Assembly (NCBI GenBank): GCA_036752905.1
Contig: DAIORT010000009.1
Location: forward strand, 16,954 to 80,953
Reading direction: 5' to 3'
Length of the DNA stretch: 64,000 nucleotides
Origin: UBA4877 sp002399345
GTDB taxonomy: Bacteria; Bacillota; Thermoanaerobacteria; Thermoanaerobacterales; UBA4877
Positions 17,344-26,265 of the stretch are shown piece by piece (position 1 is the first letter of the stretch; every line of letters begins with the position of its first letter). The translations under genes and the position numbers were made by a program. The notes under the pieces were generated by a model that worked only from the letters and a program-made list of their open reading frames with translations, did no database searches and was not told the origin of the DNA.

Positions 17344-17932
17344 AATATTCAGGCGTTGTATTATCAAAAAATTCAGATTGGCTAATCTCTTTTTTGCCCA
17401 TTCCCGTACGTGAAGAAAAAGGTGTTATGTCTTGCATATTTACTTTTAATGTTTCAGCTATATTCTTAAGCTTAGCATTCAGTTCGCTCTTTTTAAGTTT
17501 ATCAGCCTTGTTTGCCACAATATATGGTTGATATCCCATCGACAATATCCACTGGCACATCATCATGTCATCTTTAGTAGGTTTATGTCTTATATCCACA
17601 ATAAGGATAGCACCCGCAAGATTACCCGCTGATCTAAGATAATGGTCAGTTGCATAGGCCCATTTATCCCTATCGGATCTGGATGCCTTTGCATACCCAT
17701 ATCCCGGAAGATCCACCAAATACATTATATTATTTACCTTGTAGAAATTAATCGTCCTTGTCTTTCCAGGCGTAGAACTTATTTTGGCAATCTTCTTCTC
17801 CGCCAGGGTATTTATAAATGACGACTTCCCTACATTGGATCTGCCGGCTAACACGATCTGAGGCAGGTTATCTTTTGGCATGTCCTTCACATCGATGACC
17901 GTACTTACAAGCTCCATACTCTTTATCTTCAT
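17342..17932 (-). CDS. ysxC: Ribosome biogenesis GTPase YsxC/EngB
   Basis: A 196-residue Era-like GTPase needed for assembly of the 50S ribosomal subunit. It has G1 GRSNVGKSS (about 31-39), G2 STPGKTRTINF, G3 DLPGYGYAKAS and G4 NKADKLKKSE. The start overlaps the lon stop codon by four bases (ATGA), the classic lon-ysxC arrangement. The final 20 residues are slightly unusual (ISQSEFFDNTTPEY), but the length is normal. Confidence 0.95.
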   Translation of the reverse strand: MKIKSMELVSTVIDVKDMPKDNLPQIVLAGRSNVGKSSFINTLAEKKIAKISSTPGKTRTINFYKVNNIMYLVDLPGYGYAKASRSDRDKWAYATDHYLRSAGNLAGAILIVDIRHKPTKDDMMMCQWILSMGYQPYIVANKADKLKKSELNAKLKNIAETLKVNMQDITPFSSRTGMGKKEISQSEFFDNTTPEY

Positions 17933-20250
17933 TTTTCATTCACCAAAGCCTTTGTAATAGCCTCATCTACTGTTTTGACAAAGCAGAATGTCATATCCTT
18001 CCTCACACCTGCGGTTATATCATCTAAATCTCTTTTGTTTTCAAAGGGCATAATTATCTTCCTTATCCCGGATCTATGGGCAGCTAGCACCTTTTCTTTT
18101 ACTCCGCCTATAGGAAGGACTCTGCCTGTAAGGGTTATTTCACCGGTCATAGCCACATCCCTGTTTACCGGTTTCTTTGTAAGCGCAGATAACATTGCTA
18201 TGGTCATGCTTATCCCTGCGGACGGTCCATCCTTGGGCACTGCACCCTCCGGCACATGTATATGTATGTCGATGTCTTTGTAAAAATCATCGACCAGTCC
18301 CAGCTCAACACTCTTGGTCCGTATATAACTAAGTCCAGCTTGAGCTGATTCTTTCATGACATCGCCCAGCTTGCCTGTGAGTATCAGCTTACCACTACCA
18401 GGCATAACGGTTGCCTCTATTGAAAGGGTTACGCCGCCAACTGAAGTATAGGCCAGGCCCATTACTACGCCTATTCTGTCTACCTTGTTCATCTTTTCAT
18501 ATTTAAACGGTGGCATACCGATATATGTTGCGATATTTTTAGCCGTCACACTTACGCTATGGGAATCTCCCTCTACAATTTTCCTTGCGGACTTTCGTAA
18601 TACAGATGCTATAGTCCGTTCCAGACTCCTCACCCCGGCTTCCCGGGTATATCCTATAACAATGGAGCGCACGGCACCCTCGGTGAATTTAATCTGACCA
18701 TCTTTAAGCCCGTTTTCTTTCATCTGCTTAGGTAAAAGATGCCTTAAGGCTATCTGCACCTTTTCCTCCTCTGTATAACCCGGAATAGATATGATTTCCA
18801 TTCTGTCCATAAGCGCATATGGAATAGTCTCAGCCGTATTCGCCGTAGTAATAAAGAGAACATTGGATAGATCAAAGGGCAACTCAAGATAATGGTCCCT
18901 AAAGCTTCCATTCTGCTCGGGATCCAATACCTCCAAAAGCGCCGACGCAGGATCGCCCCGGTAATCCGACCCTAGCTTATCTATCTCATCCAACAGAAAA
19001 ACAGGATTATTAGACCCGGCTAATTTAAGACCGTTTATTATTCTTCCAGGCAAGGCTCCCACATAAGTTCTTCTGTGTCCCCTTATCTCAGCTTCATCTC
19101 TTATACCACCCAGGGACATCCTTACAAATTTCCGATTCATTGCCCGGGCAATAGATTTGCCCAGAGATGTTTTACCAACACCCGGCGGTCCGACAAAGCA
19201 GAGAATCGGTCCTTTCAAACTGTTTGTAAGTTTCCTAACGGCAAGAAATTCTAGTATCCTGTCCTTTACTTTCGTAAGGCCATAGTGGTCGCTGTCCAGT
19301 TCTTTCTTTGCTTCTTTTAAGTTCAAACAATCCTCCGTACCTATAGACCAAGGCAAATCAAGTATACAATCCAGATACTCCCTTACAATAGGTGCTTCCG
19401 GGGAACCATAGGGCATCTTCTCCAGTCTTCCCAATTCCTTAAATGCTTTTTCATCAGCCTCGCCACTTAAGTTCAGAGATTTAAGTCTCCTGGAATACTC
19501 CTCTATCTCGTTCCCGTCCTTGGCTCCTTCACCTAATTCCTCTTTTATTACTTTTAATTGTTCACGCAAAAAATAGTCTTTCTCCACCTTGTCTATAGTA
19601 CCCCTAACCTTGTCGTCAATCTTTTCCTCCATCTCCATGATATCTAACTCTTTAATCAAAATCTTAAGCACGAGCTCCAGTCTTTGCCTGACATCCGTCA
19701 TTTCCAAAAGCGCCTGCTTATCTTCCGATTTAACTGCAATATTAGATATTACTATATCAATAAATTTATTCGGGTCATCAATAGATTGAAGATTAAAAGC
19801 CGTATAAGGCGTCATCCGTTTGACATATTCCTCATAACTCTCAAATTTCTTCAACACACTGCGCATCAAAGCTTCAATAGTTTCATCTTTTTCCACTCGT
19901 ACTTCTGTGATATCCTCTATTTCGGCTTCAATATAATGCGCATTATCCGTAGGATTAATCATCCTGCCCCGCTTGATACCCTCGGCCATTATTCTTACCA
20001 AATCTCCCGACGGTTTTAATATCTGCTTAACCTTTGCTATCGTACCGGTCACATGCAGATCATTCCAAACGGGATCATCAATCTCAGGATCTTTCTGCGC
20101 ACAGAGAAAGATCTCCCGATCACCTGCCATTGCTGCATTAACCGCCGAGACAGACTTTTCTCGTCCCACATCAAAATTGATAACGGTATGCGGGAAAACA
20201 ACAACTCCGCGAAGAGGTATTATAGGTAATTTGTATCTAACATCGCTCAC
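17929..20250 (-). CDS. lon: ATP-dependent protease Lon (LonA)
   Basis: The 773-residue LonA protease degrades damaged and regulatory proteins in the cytoplasm. It has an N-terminal LON substrate domain (LPIIPLRGVVVFPHT), AAA+ Walker A GPPGVGKTSLGKS, Walker B VFLLDEIDKL and the protease domain with the Ser-Lys dyad (Ser in PKDGPSAGISM). The start is GTG at 20250, which shares its G with the last base of the murJ TAG stop. AAGGAG lies about eleven bases ahead. It is co-transcribed with murJ and ysxC. Confidence 0.97.
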   Translation of the reverse strand: MSDVRYKLPIIPLRGVVVFPHTVINFDVGREKSVSAVNAAMAGDREIFLCAQKDPEIDDPVWNDLHVTGTIAKVKQILKPSGDLVRIMAEGIKRGRMINPTDNAHYIEAEIEDITEVRVEKDETIEALMRSVLKKFESYEEYVKRMTPYTAFNLQSIDDPNKFIDIVISNIAVKSEDKQALLEMTDVRQRLELVLKILIKELDIMEMEEKIDDKVRGTIDKVEKDYFLREQLKVIKEELGEGAKDGNEIEEYSRRLKSLNLSGEADEKAFKELGRLEKMPYGSPEAPIVREYLDCILDLPWSIGTEDCLNLKEAKKELDSDHYGLTKVKDRILEFLAVRKLTNSLKGPILCFVGPPGVGKTSLGKSIARAMNRKFVRMSLGGIRDEAEIRGHRRTYVGALPGRIINGLKLAGSNNPVFLLDEIDKLGSDYRGDPASALLEVLDPEQNGSFRDHYLELPFDLSNVLFITTANTAETIPYALMDRMEIISIPGYTEEEKVQIALRHLLPKQMKENGLKDGQIKFTEGAVRSIVIGYTREAGVRSLERTIASVLRKSARKIVEGDSHSVSVTAKNIATYIGMPPFKYEKMNKVDRIGVVMGLAYTSVGGVTLSIEATVMPGSGKLILTGKLGDVMKESAQAGLSYIRTKSVELGLVDDFYKDIDIHIHVPEGAVPKDGPSAGISMTIAMLSALTKKPVNRDVAMTGEITLTGRVLPIGGVKEKVLAAHRSGIRKIIMPFENKRDLDDITAGVRKDMTFCFVKTVDEAITKALVNEK

Positions 20251-21821
20251 TATTTCTTGATTCTCCTTTTGATCATATCCATAATAACGTCAAGTTCGTC
20301 TATCTTAAGAATGTAGGACATTAAAACAAAAACTGCGACCCCAACTATAATTGAGCCTCCTGTACTTATAAGCTGGCTCATCTTTGATACCTCCCCTAAA
20401 ACCGAGGTTAACCCGGAATAGGAAAAATATACGCACACACCCATAATGGCAGAGGCAACCGCACTCTTGCCAAATGTTTTTATTACTCCTCCCAAACCTA
20501 TTTCACCTACTTTTTTACTCAAAATATATAAGAGCATAATCATATTTATAATACCTGCCAGCGAATATGAAAATGCAATTCCACCCAAGGCCAGGTTTGA
20601 AAATCTTACAAATGCCAAATTCAGAATGATGTTTATCCCCACGGCAATAGCGCCGATAATTACAGGAGTACGCGTATCTTTAATTGCATAAAATCCGCGG
20701 GTTATTACCTGAATGGCGGAATATGCAAACAAACCCAGTGAATAAAATATTAAGGTAAATGCCGTAAGCCTTACATTGGCCTCCGTAAAACTCCCGCTTT
20801 TAAACAGCAACCTCACTATCGGCTGACTAAGCACAATAAGCCCTACACTGGAAGGTACCGTAATAAACAGTATGCTTCCCAATCCCTGGGAAAATGTCGA
20901 TTTAAAACCCTTATAATCGGCAACCGAAACCTGTCTTGTCATCGTAGGGAAAAAGGCGGTTGATATAGCCATGGCAAATATGCCCAGCGGCAGCTGATAT
21001 AATCTGTTTGCATACCTTAGAGCCGTTATACTTCCTGCACTAAGCCCGGATGCTATATTCTGGTTAACAATAAGGTTTATCTGTGTTATAGACAATCCTA
21101 TCAATGCGGGGATCACCAGGCCGATAATTTGTTTAAAACCTTCATTATGTATATCAAGGTTAAACCGAAAACGCCCGGTGGCATGTTTGACTGTTGAAAA
21201 ATACTGGGTCAGCACATTCCCTGCAGCACCAATAAGCACTCCTACGGCCAGGCCGTATACACCGATCTTTTTCCCCAGCATAAGTGCCCCGGCAATTATG
21301 CCTATGTTATATACGATCGGTCCAAATGCCGACGCCGTAAATTCCTGATATGAATTAAGTATACCGGACTCCAAGCCGGCTATTGCCGTCATCATAACGG
21401 CAGAGAACATGACTCTGGTTAGCTTAGTGGTAAGCGCCAAGGTTTTTCCTGTAAATTTATACGCAACCAGCGGAACAAGATAGGGAGCAAATATAATGCC
21501 GACAACCGTCATTATTAAAAGAAGGCAGAACACCACGCTAATAAAAATACTTGCTACCTCCCAACCCTCTTTCTCCTTATCTTTTGCTAAATATGAAGAA
21601 AACACAGGAATAAAACCTGAGCTTAACGCACCCCCAACCAGAAGATAATACATAAGATCAGGTACGGAAAACGCAGCATAAAACGCATCCGTTACATAAC
21701 TGGAACCAAAAATATTTGCAATAGCAGCTTCTCTTACAAAACCGAGTACCCTACTTACAGTTATTGTTACCATAAGCAGTACTGCTGCTTTTGTTGCGGT
21801 CTTCTGTGGCTCGGTGCTCAT
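20250..21821 (-). CDS. murJ: Lipid II flippase MurJ
   Basis: A 523-residue polytopic membrane protein of the MOP/MviN family with about 14 membrane segments and the N-terminal signature SRVLGFVREAAIANIFG (residues 23-39). MurJ moves lipid II across the membrane for peptidoglycan synthesis. An SpoVB/polysaccharide exporter role is less likely because the N-terminal motif is MurJ-like. It is separated from clpX upstream by a terminator and overlaps lon by one base. Confidence 0.9.
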   Translation of the reverse strand: MSTEPQKTATKAAVLLMVTITVSRVLGFVREAAIANIFGSSYVTDAFYAAFSVPDLMYYLLVGGALSSGFIPVFSSYLAKDKEKEGWEVASIFISVVFCLLLIMTVVGIIFAPYLVPLVAYKFTGKTLALTTKLTRVMFSAVMMTAIAGLESGILNSYQEFTASAFGPIVYNIGIIAGALMLGKKIGVYGLAVGVLIGAAGNVLTQYFSTVKHATGRFRFNLDIHNEGFKQIIGLVIPALIGLSITQINLIVNQNIASGLSAGSITALRYANRLYQLPLGIFAMAISTAFFPTMTRQVSVADYKGFKSTFSQGLGSILFITVPSSVGLIVLSQPIVRLLFKSGSFTEANVRLTAFTLIFYSLGLFAYSAIQVITRGFYAIKDTRTPVIIGAIAVGINIILNLAFVRFSNLALGGIAFSYSLAGIINMIMLLYILSKKVGEIGLGGVIKTFGKSAVASAIMGVCVYFSYSGLTSVLGEVSKMSQLISTGGSIIVGVAVFVLMSYILKIDELDVIMDMIKRRIKK

Positions 21822-21867
21822 CTTTATCCCCTTTCTTAAATCTCATTTGGTATTATATCATAAGCAA

Positions 21868-21903
21868 AAAAAAATAACCATGGCGTAAACCATGGCTTTT
21901 TTT
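21868..21903 (-). terminator. Terminator after clpX
   Basis: The minus strand reads GCCATGG, TTTACG, CCATGGT, then TATTTTTTTT. The stem spans 21878-21896, with T-tracts on both sides. It separates tig-clpP-clpX from murJ-lon-ysxC. Confidence 0.85.
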
Positions 21904-21925
21904 GTTCAATTAAACCAAAGGGATG

Positions 21926-23200
21926 TCAAGAAGCCGATTCCTTTTTCTTCTTAGCACGCTTCTTCCCTTTTTGTTCAGTCAAAACCAGCGTAGGAGCTAC
22001 ACCATCATTTATAGTCTCTTTTGTGATAATACATTTTTCAACATCATCACGGGATGGTATCTCATACATGATGTTCATCATCAGCTCCTCCATAATGGAT
22101 CTCAAACCCCTTGCACCTATGCCTCTGGCCAAGGCTTTTTCCGCTATGGCCTTAAGACTGTCCTTTTCAAATTCCAACTTGACATTATCCATCTCAAACA
22201 GCTTTTGATATTGCTTGACTACCGCATTTTTAGGCTGAGTGAGTATCTTCATCATGGCATCCTTGTCCAGCGAATCCAAGGTAACGGATATAGGCACACG
22301 CCCGATAAACTCGGGAATCAAGCCATATTTCAGCAGATCCTGAGGCATCGTTTGTTTTAAAATTTCTCCTATTTTCTTATCGCCCTTACTGTTAACCATA
22401 GCCTCAAAACCTATGGAGTTAGTACCGATCCTGTGTTCTATCACTTTATCTATACCGTCAAAAGCTCCACCGCAGATAAACAATATATTTGTCGTATCTA
22501 TCTGTATAAACTCCTGATGTGGATGCTTACGGCCGCCCTGAGGCGGAACATTGGCCACCGTGCCCTCTAATATCTTAAGGAGAGCCTGCTGAACACCCTC
22601 GCCGGATACATCCCTTGTGATGGACGGATTCTCGGATTTTCTGGCTATCTTATCTATCTCATCAATATATACAATACCCTTTTCAGCTCTCTCCACATCA
22701 TAATCCGCATTCTGGATAAGCCTCAGAAGAATATTCTCTACGTCTTCACCAACATACCCTGCTTCAGTAAGAGTAGTGGCATCAGCTATAGCAAAAGGAA
22801 CATTTAGCATTTTAGCCAATGTCTGTGCTAAGAGTGTTTTACCTGACCCTGTAGGACCTAAAAGCAGAATGTTACTCTTTTGCAACTCGACTTCATTACT
22901 CTTCGCCCTGTAATTTATCCTCTTATAATGGTTATACACAGCTACAGATAATGCTAACTTGGCATCATCCTGACCTATTATATAATCATCAAGATAATCT
23001 TTAATTTCTTTCGGCCGGGGAAGTTCACTGAGCTCAACATCGGCATCCTCTTCAAATTCTTCATCTATTATCTCCTGACACAGCTCAATGCACTCATCAC
23101 ATATATAGACGCCGGGACCTGCAACCAATCTCTTAACCTGATCCTGTGACTTCCCGCAGAATGAACATTTCAGTTGCTTCTGGTTTTCATACTTTGCCAT
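21926..23200 (-). CDS. clpX: Clp protease ATPase subunit ClpX
   Basis: ClpX unfolds substrates and feeds them into ClpP. The product of about 424 residues has the N-terminal zinc-binding domain (CSFCGKS and CDECIELC), Walker A GPTGSGKTLLAQ, Walker B IVYIDEIDKI, the pore loop GYVGEDVE and the IGF-type ClpP-contact region (NSIGFEA). The ATG at 23200 is chosen from the GAGAGGTGAA ribosome site. Another ATG directly precedes it, and a GTG lies further upstream. It follows clpP at a gap of 11 bases. Confidence 0.97.
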   Translation of the reverse strand: MAKYENQKQLKCSFCGKSQDQVKRLVAGPGVYICDECIELCQEIIDEEFEEDADVELSELPRPKEIKDYLDDYIIGQDDAKLALSVAVYNHYKRINYRAKSNEVELQKSNILLLGPTGSGKTLLAQTLAKMLNVPFAIADATTLTEAGYVGEDVENILLRLIQNADYDVERAEKGIVYIDEIDKIARKSENPSITRDVSGEGVQQALLKILEGTVANVPPQGGRKHPHQEFIQIDTTNILFICGGAFDGIDKVIEHRIGTNSIGFEAMVNSKGDKKIGEILKQTMPQDLLKYGLIPEFIGRVPISVTLDSLDKDAMMKILTQPKNAVVKQYQKLFEMDNVKLEFEKDSLKAIAEKALARGIGARGLRSIMEELMMNIMYEIPSRDDVEKCIITKETINDGVAPTLVLTEQKGKKRAKKKKESAS

Positions 23201-23211
23201 CATTTCACCTC

Positions 23212-23796
23212 TCACTTATGCTTAACAATGATATCATCTATCAAACCGTAGTCCTTTGCCTCTTGCGCAGTCATAAAATGATCCCTCTCTGTATCAATCT
23301 TGACTTTTTCAAGCGGCTGCCCGGTTCTCTCTGATAATATCTTATTCATCTTCTGCTTAATATGCATAATGTGCTCGGCATGAATTTGAATATCAGTGGC
23401 CTGGCCTTGCATACCACCCAGCGGCTGATGAATCAATATCTCACTGTTTGGAAGTGCCATCCTTTTTCCTTTTTCACCCGCAGCTAATAAAAATGCACCC
23501 ATTGACGCAGCCATACCTATAGCTATGGTCGTCACCGGTGATTTGATATATTCCATCGTGTCATAAATACCCATGCCTGCAGTGATCGATCCACCCGGAC
23601 TATTTATATACAGAAAGATGTCTTTATCGGGATCTTCAGATTCCAGAAATAACAATTGAGCAATTACAAGACTAGCGGTTGTATCATTGATTTCATCCCC
23701 TAAGAATACTATTCGCTCACGAAGTAGCCGTGAAAATATGTCATATGACCTTTCACCGTGGTTTGTCTGTTCAATTACTACCGGAACCAAACTCAT
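23212..23796 (-). CDS. clpP: Clp protease proteolytic subunit ClpP
   Basis: The 194-residue subunit has the catalytic triad Ser98 (GMAASMGAF), His123 (LIHQPLGG) and Asp172 (TERDHFM). It assembles into a 14-mer that degrades proteins delivered by ClpX or ClpC. Its ATG overlaps the tig stop by four bases, giving the conserved tig-clpP-clpX order. The length is standard for the family. Confidence 0.98.
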   Translation of the reverse strand: MSLVPVVIEQTNHGERSYDIFSRLLRERIVFLGDEINDTTASLVIAQLLFLESEDPDKDIFLYINSPGGSITAGMGIYDTMEYIKSPVTTIAIGMAASMGAFLLAAGEKGKRMALPNSEILIHQPLGGMQGQATDIQIHAEHIMHIKQKMNKILSERTGQPLEKVKIDTERDHFMTAQEAKDYGLIDDIIVKHK

Positions 23797-25136
23797 TTTT
23801 CCTCAACCCTTTCCTTTGATTGTTTACCTTCCGACTGCTTTTCTTTTGCTTCTTTTACCGGCTTTGCCGCATTTACCAACATCTTGATACTCTTTCTCAT
23901 TTTAAGATTATCACTGATGTATTCCTTGTAATCATCCGTTATGGATTTCTTGAACTTATCAGGATTCTGATAATCTTTCGATACTACATCAATCTCTGCA
24001 TTGATCTCTTCATCGGTTACATCAATTTTTTCTTCCTGCGATATTTTCTCAAGTACCAGAGAAGTTTTGACATTATTAGAAGCATCCTTGCGCATATTTT
24101 CTCTGAATTTATCTTTTGAAGTACCTGTTACCTCAAAGTATTTGTCCAAAGTTATCCCCTGGTATCTAAGATTCATATCCACATTTTTCTCCATGGAATC
24201 CAGTTCATGCTCAATCATTACATCAGGTATATCTACTTTTGCGTTGTCAACAATCTTCTGTATTACGTTGTTAGAAAACTCGTTTTCTGTTCTTTCTTTA
24301 TCTTCTTCTTCCAACTTCTTTTTTATATCTTCTTTCAGGTCTTTGAGTGTATCAAACTCACTCACATCCTTAGCAAATTCATCATCAGCTTCAGGAAGTT
24401 CTTTATATTTAATCTCCTTCACAGTCACCTTAAACAATGCATCTTTTCCGGCCAGATCCTTTGAACTATAATTATCCGGGAAACGCACTTTTATGTCCGC
24501 ATTCTCATTTTGCTTTTTACCTATAAGCTGATCTTCAAAACCATCTATAAAGGTATGAGAACCTATAACAAGGTTATAGTTTTCTGCCTTTCCTCCCTCA
24601 AAAGGAACATTATCAACAAACCCTTCATAATCAATTACCACATTGTCGCCGTCTTGTATTGGCCTGTCATCTGCTGAAACCATGCGGGCATTTTGATCCC
24701 TCATCTTGTTAAGTTTATTTTCTATGTCCTCATCTTTTACATTATACTCGGTTTTCTCTACTTCTATACCCTTATAATCACCGAGCTTTACATCCGGCTT
24801 AACGGTTACGTCAGCCGTAATTACCAAATCAACATCTTCACCAATTTGTTTAATATCAATTGTAGGTTGATCTATAGGCTCAATTTTTGTCTCTTTAACA
24901 GCATCTCTATAGACATCGGGAAATAACAAATCTATGGCATCTTCATAAAAAATTCCTTCACCATAATAACGCTCTACAATCTTTAACGGCGCTTTACCTT
25001 TTCTAAAACCTGGAATGCTAAATTTTGATACGTTCTTCCTATAAGCCTTTTTCACGGCATCCTTAAATTTATCTGATGATATATTAAATTCAAGGGTTGC
25101 AACATTATTTTCCACTTTTTTTAATTCAAAACCCAT
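23793..25136 (-). CDS. tig: Trigger factor, ribosome-bound chaperone
   Basis: Trigger factor binds the ribosome exit and assists folding through a PPIase domain. The 447-residue product has the ribosome-binding signature SIPGFRKGKAPLKIVERYYG near residues 40-60, the FKBP-like domain (about 150-230, DGDNVVIDYEGFVDNVPFEGG) and the C-terminal helical arms ending in a Lys/Glu tail. I take the ATG at 25136, after AAGGAGGATAAG, rather than the longer reading frame upstream. A consensus promoter lies at 25179-25206. Confidence 0.96.
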   Translation of the reverse strand: MGFELKKVENNVATLEFNISSDKFKDAVKKAYRKNVSKFSIPGFRKGKAPLKIVERYYGEGIFYEDAIDLLFPDVYRDAVKETKIEPIDQPTIDIKQIGEDVDLVITADVTVKPDVKLGDYKGIEVEKTEYNVKDEDIENKLNKMRDQNARMVSADDRPIQDGDNVVIDYEGFVDNVPFEGGKAENYNLVIGSHTFIDGFEDQLIGKKQNENADIKVRFPDNYSSKDLAGKDALFKVTVKEIKYKELPEADDEFAKDVSEFDTLKDLKEDIKKKLEEEDKERTENEFSNNVIQKIVDNAKVDIPDVMIEHELDSMEKNVDMNLRYQGITLDKYFEVTGTSKDKFRENMRKDASNNVKTSLVLEKISQEEKIDVTDEEINAEIDVVSKDYQNPDKFKKSITDDYKEYISDNLKMRKSIKMLVNAAKPVKEAKEKQSEGKQSKERVEEK

Positions 25137-25178
25137 TCTTATCCTCCTTACAAAGTATACGGCAATTCTGCTAACATT

Positions 25179-25206
25179 ATTATACCTCAAATTCGTTATG
25201 TGTCAA
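25179..25206 (-). promoter_or_regulatory. Sigma-A promoter of tig-clpP-clpX
   Basis: The minus strand has TTGACA (25201-25206), a 16-base spacer and TATAAT (25179-25184), about 43 bases ahead of the tig start. No CtsR or CIRCE operator is evident next to it. Confidence 0.85.
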
Positions 25207-25254
25207 AATAAAAAAACATATAAATAACGCAATAACGGCTAATCATTACCTTTT

Positions 25255-25671
25255 TTAAGCTTCGTTCTGTTTTTTAAGTAAGTCCCTGATCTCAGCAAGA
25301 AGCTCTTCCGATTTTGTAGGCTCGACTATCTCTTCCTCAACTTCTTCTTTTGGATGAAGCATATCCTTTGCATTATTCACAAACTTTATAAAAAAGAATA
25401 GTGACAATGCAATCGCAATAAAATTAAGAACCGACTGCAAGAATGCACCATATGTAAGAACTATATCAGCAGATCCCGGAACTGGAATAGTTAATTTTAG
25501 GTTGGCAATATTAATTCGTCCCAGGATAATACTCAAAAGTGGCATTATAATGTCATTAACCAAAGAGGTAATGATCGAACTGAACGCACCGCCAAGCACA
25601 ACGCCGACTGCCAAGTCAAGAACATTACCTCTCATTGCAAATTCGCGGAATTCTTCAAATATCTTTTTTAT
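25255..25671 (-). CDS. mscL: Large-conductance mechanosensitive channel MscL (non-AUG start)
   Basis: MscL is a pentameric channel that opens on hypo-osmotic shock. The frame contains the family core MRGNVLDLAVGVVLGGAFSS, the second membrane helix and a charged C-terminal bundle (LLAEIRDLLKKQ). The only ATG (25635) would begin after the N-terminal amphipathic S1 helix that the channel needs. Upstream codons in the same frame encode IKKIFEEFREFA, an excellent S1 helix, back to an in-frame TAA at 25684-25686. No ATG, GTG or TTG lies in between. AAGGGGGTAT sits seven bases ahead of an ATA at 25669-25671, so an AUA start, or an ATG read or mutated as ATA, is likely. Confidence 0.85.
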   Translation of the reverse strand: MKKIFEEFREFAMRGNVLDLAVGVVLGGAFSSIITSLVNDIIMPLLSIILGRINIANLKLTIPVPGSADIVLTYGAFLQSVLNFIAIALSLFFFIKFVNNAKDMLHPKEEVEEEIVEPTKSEELLAEIRDLLKKQNEA

Positions 25672-26265
25672 TTGTATACCCCCTTAATACTTTTTATTTA
25701 ATAATATATCTGAGATGTTATAATCTTCAACTTTATTATCAACATTCAGGTATTTAGTTCATGTCCGTCTCATCATTCCCACTAATTCTCTTAAGCCATC
25801 TTCAAGATAGCTGATTTTTCAATAAGTATTGTCCCTCCTTATAATTCACTTTACCCGTTAATATAATTAGCCGTATCAACGGTTTTTGCTCTTGTGGAAC
25901 AAAAGATTCTTTCTACAAATTGATGCATCTTAACTCATAATAGAATTATACCTTTTTCATCACCTAACTGCAAATAAAAGCCAGCACAAAATTGTATATA
26001 ATAACAAGTTTACTATTATTTGCGCCTATTTTAATTTTAATCCTCTAATTTTATATTCTAAATCTTCCAGTAGAGGCAAATGATGATATTCGTCGGTTTC
26101 CAAGCACAAAACACAATATGCGGAAACATCGGTGCCAATTCATATTAAATGATTCCGTTTGCCTCGACAACTTATAAAGCACTCTATCCATTCTCGGCTA
26201 CCATAGAACATATATTTAAAACTATTATTATCAAGTTTAAATATTGTGCCATTAGTACAAAAGTA
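25672..26265. other. Non-coding or degraded region between mscL and vanZ-like gene
   Basis: Nearly 600 AT-rich bases with no intact gene. A minus-strand AAGGAGGG near 25840 is followed by only short frames broken by stops. One of them (KISYLEDGLRELVGMMRR) looks protein-like but is too short to identify. I see no tRNA, riboswitch or insertion sequence end. Confidence 0.5.
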
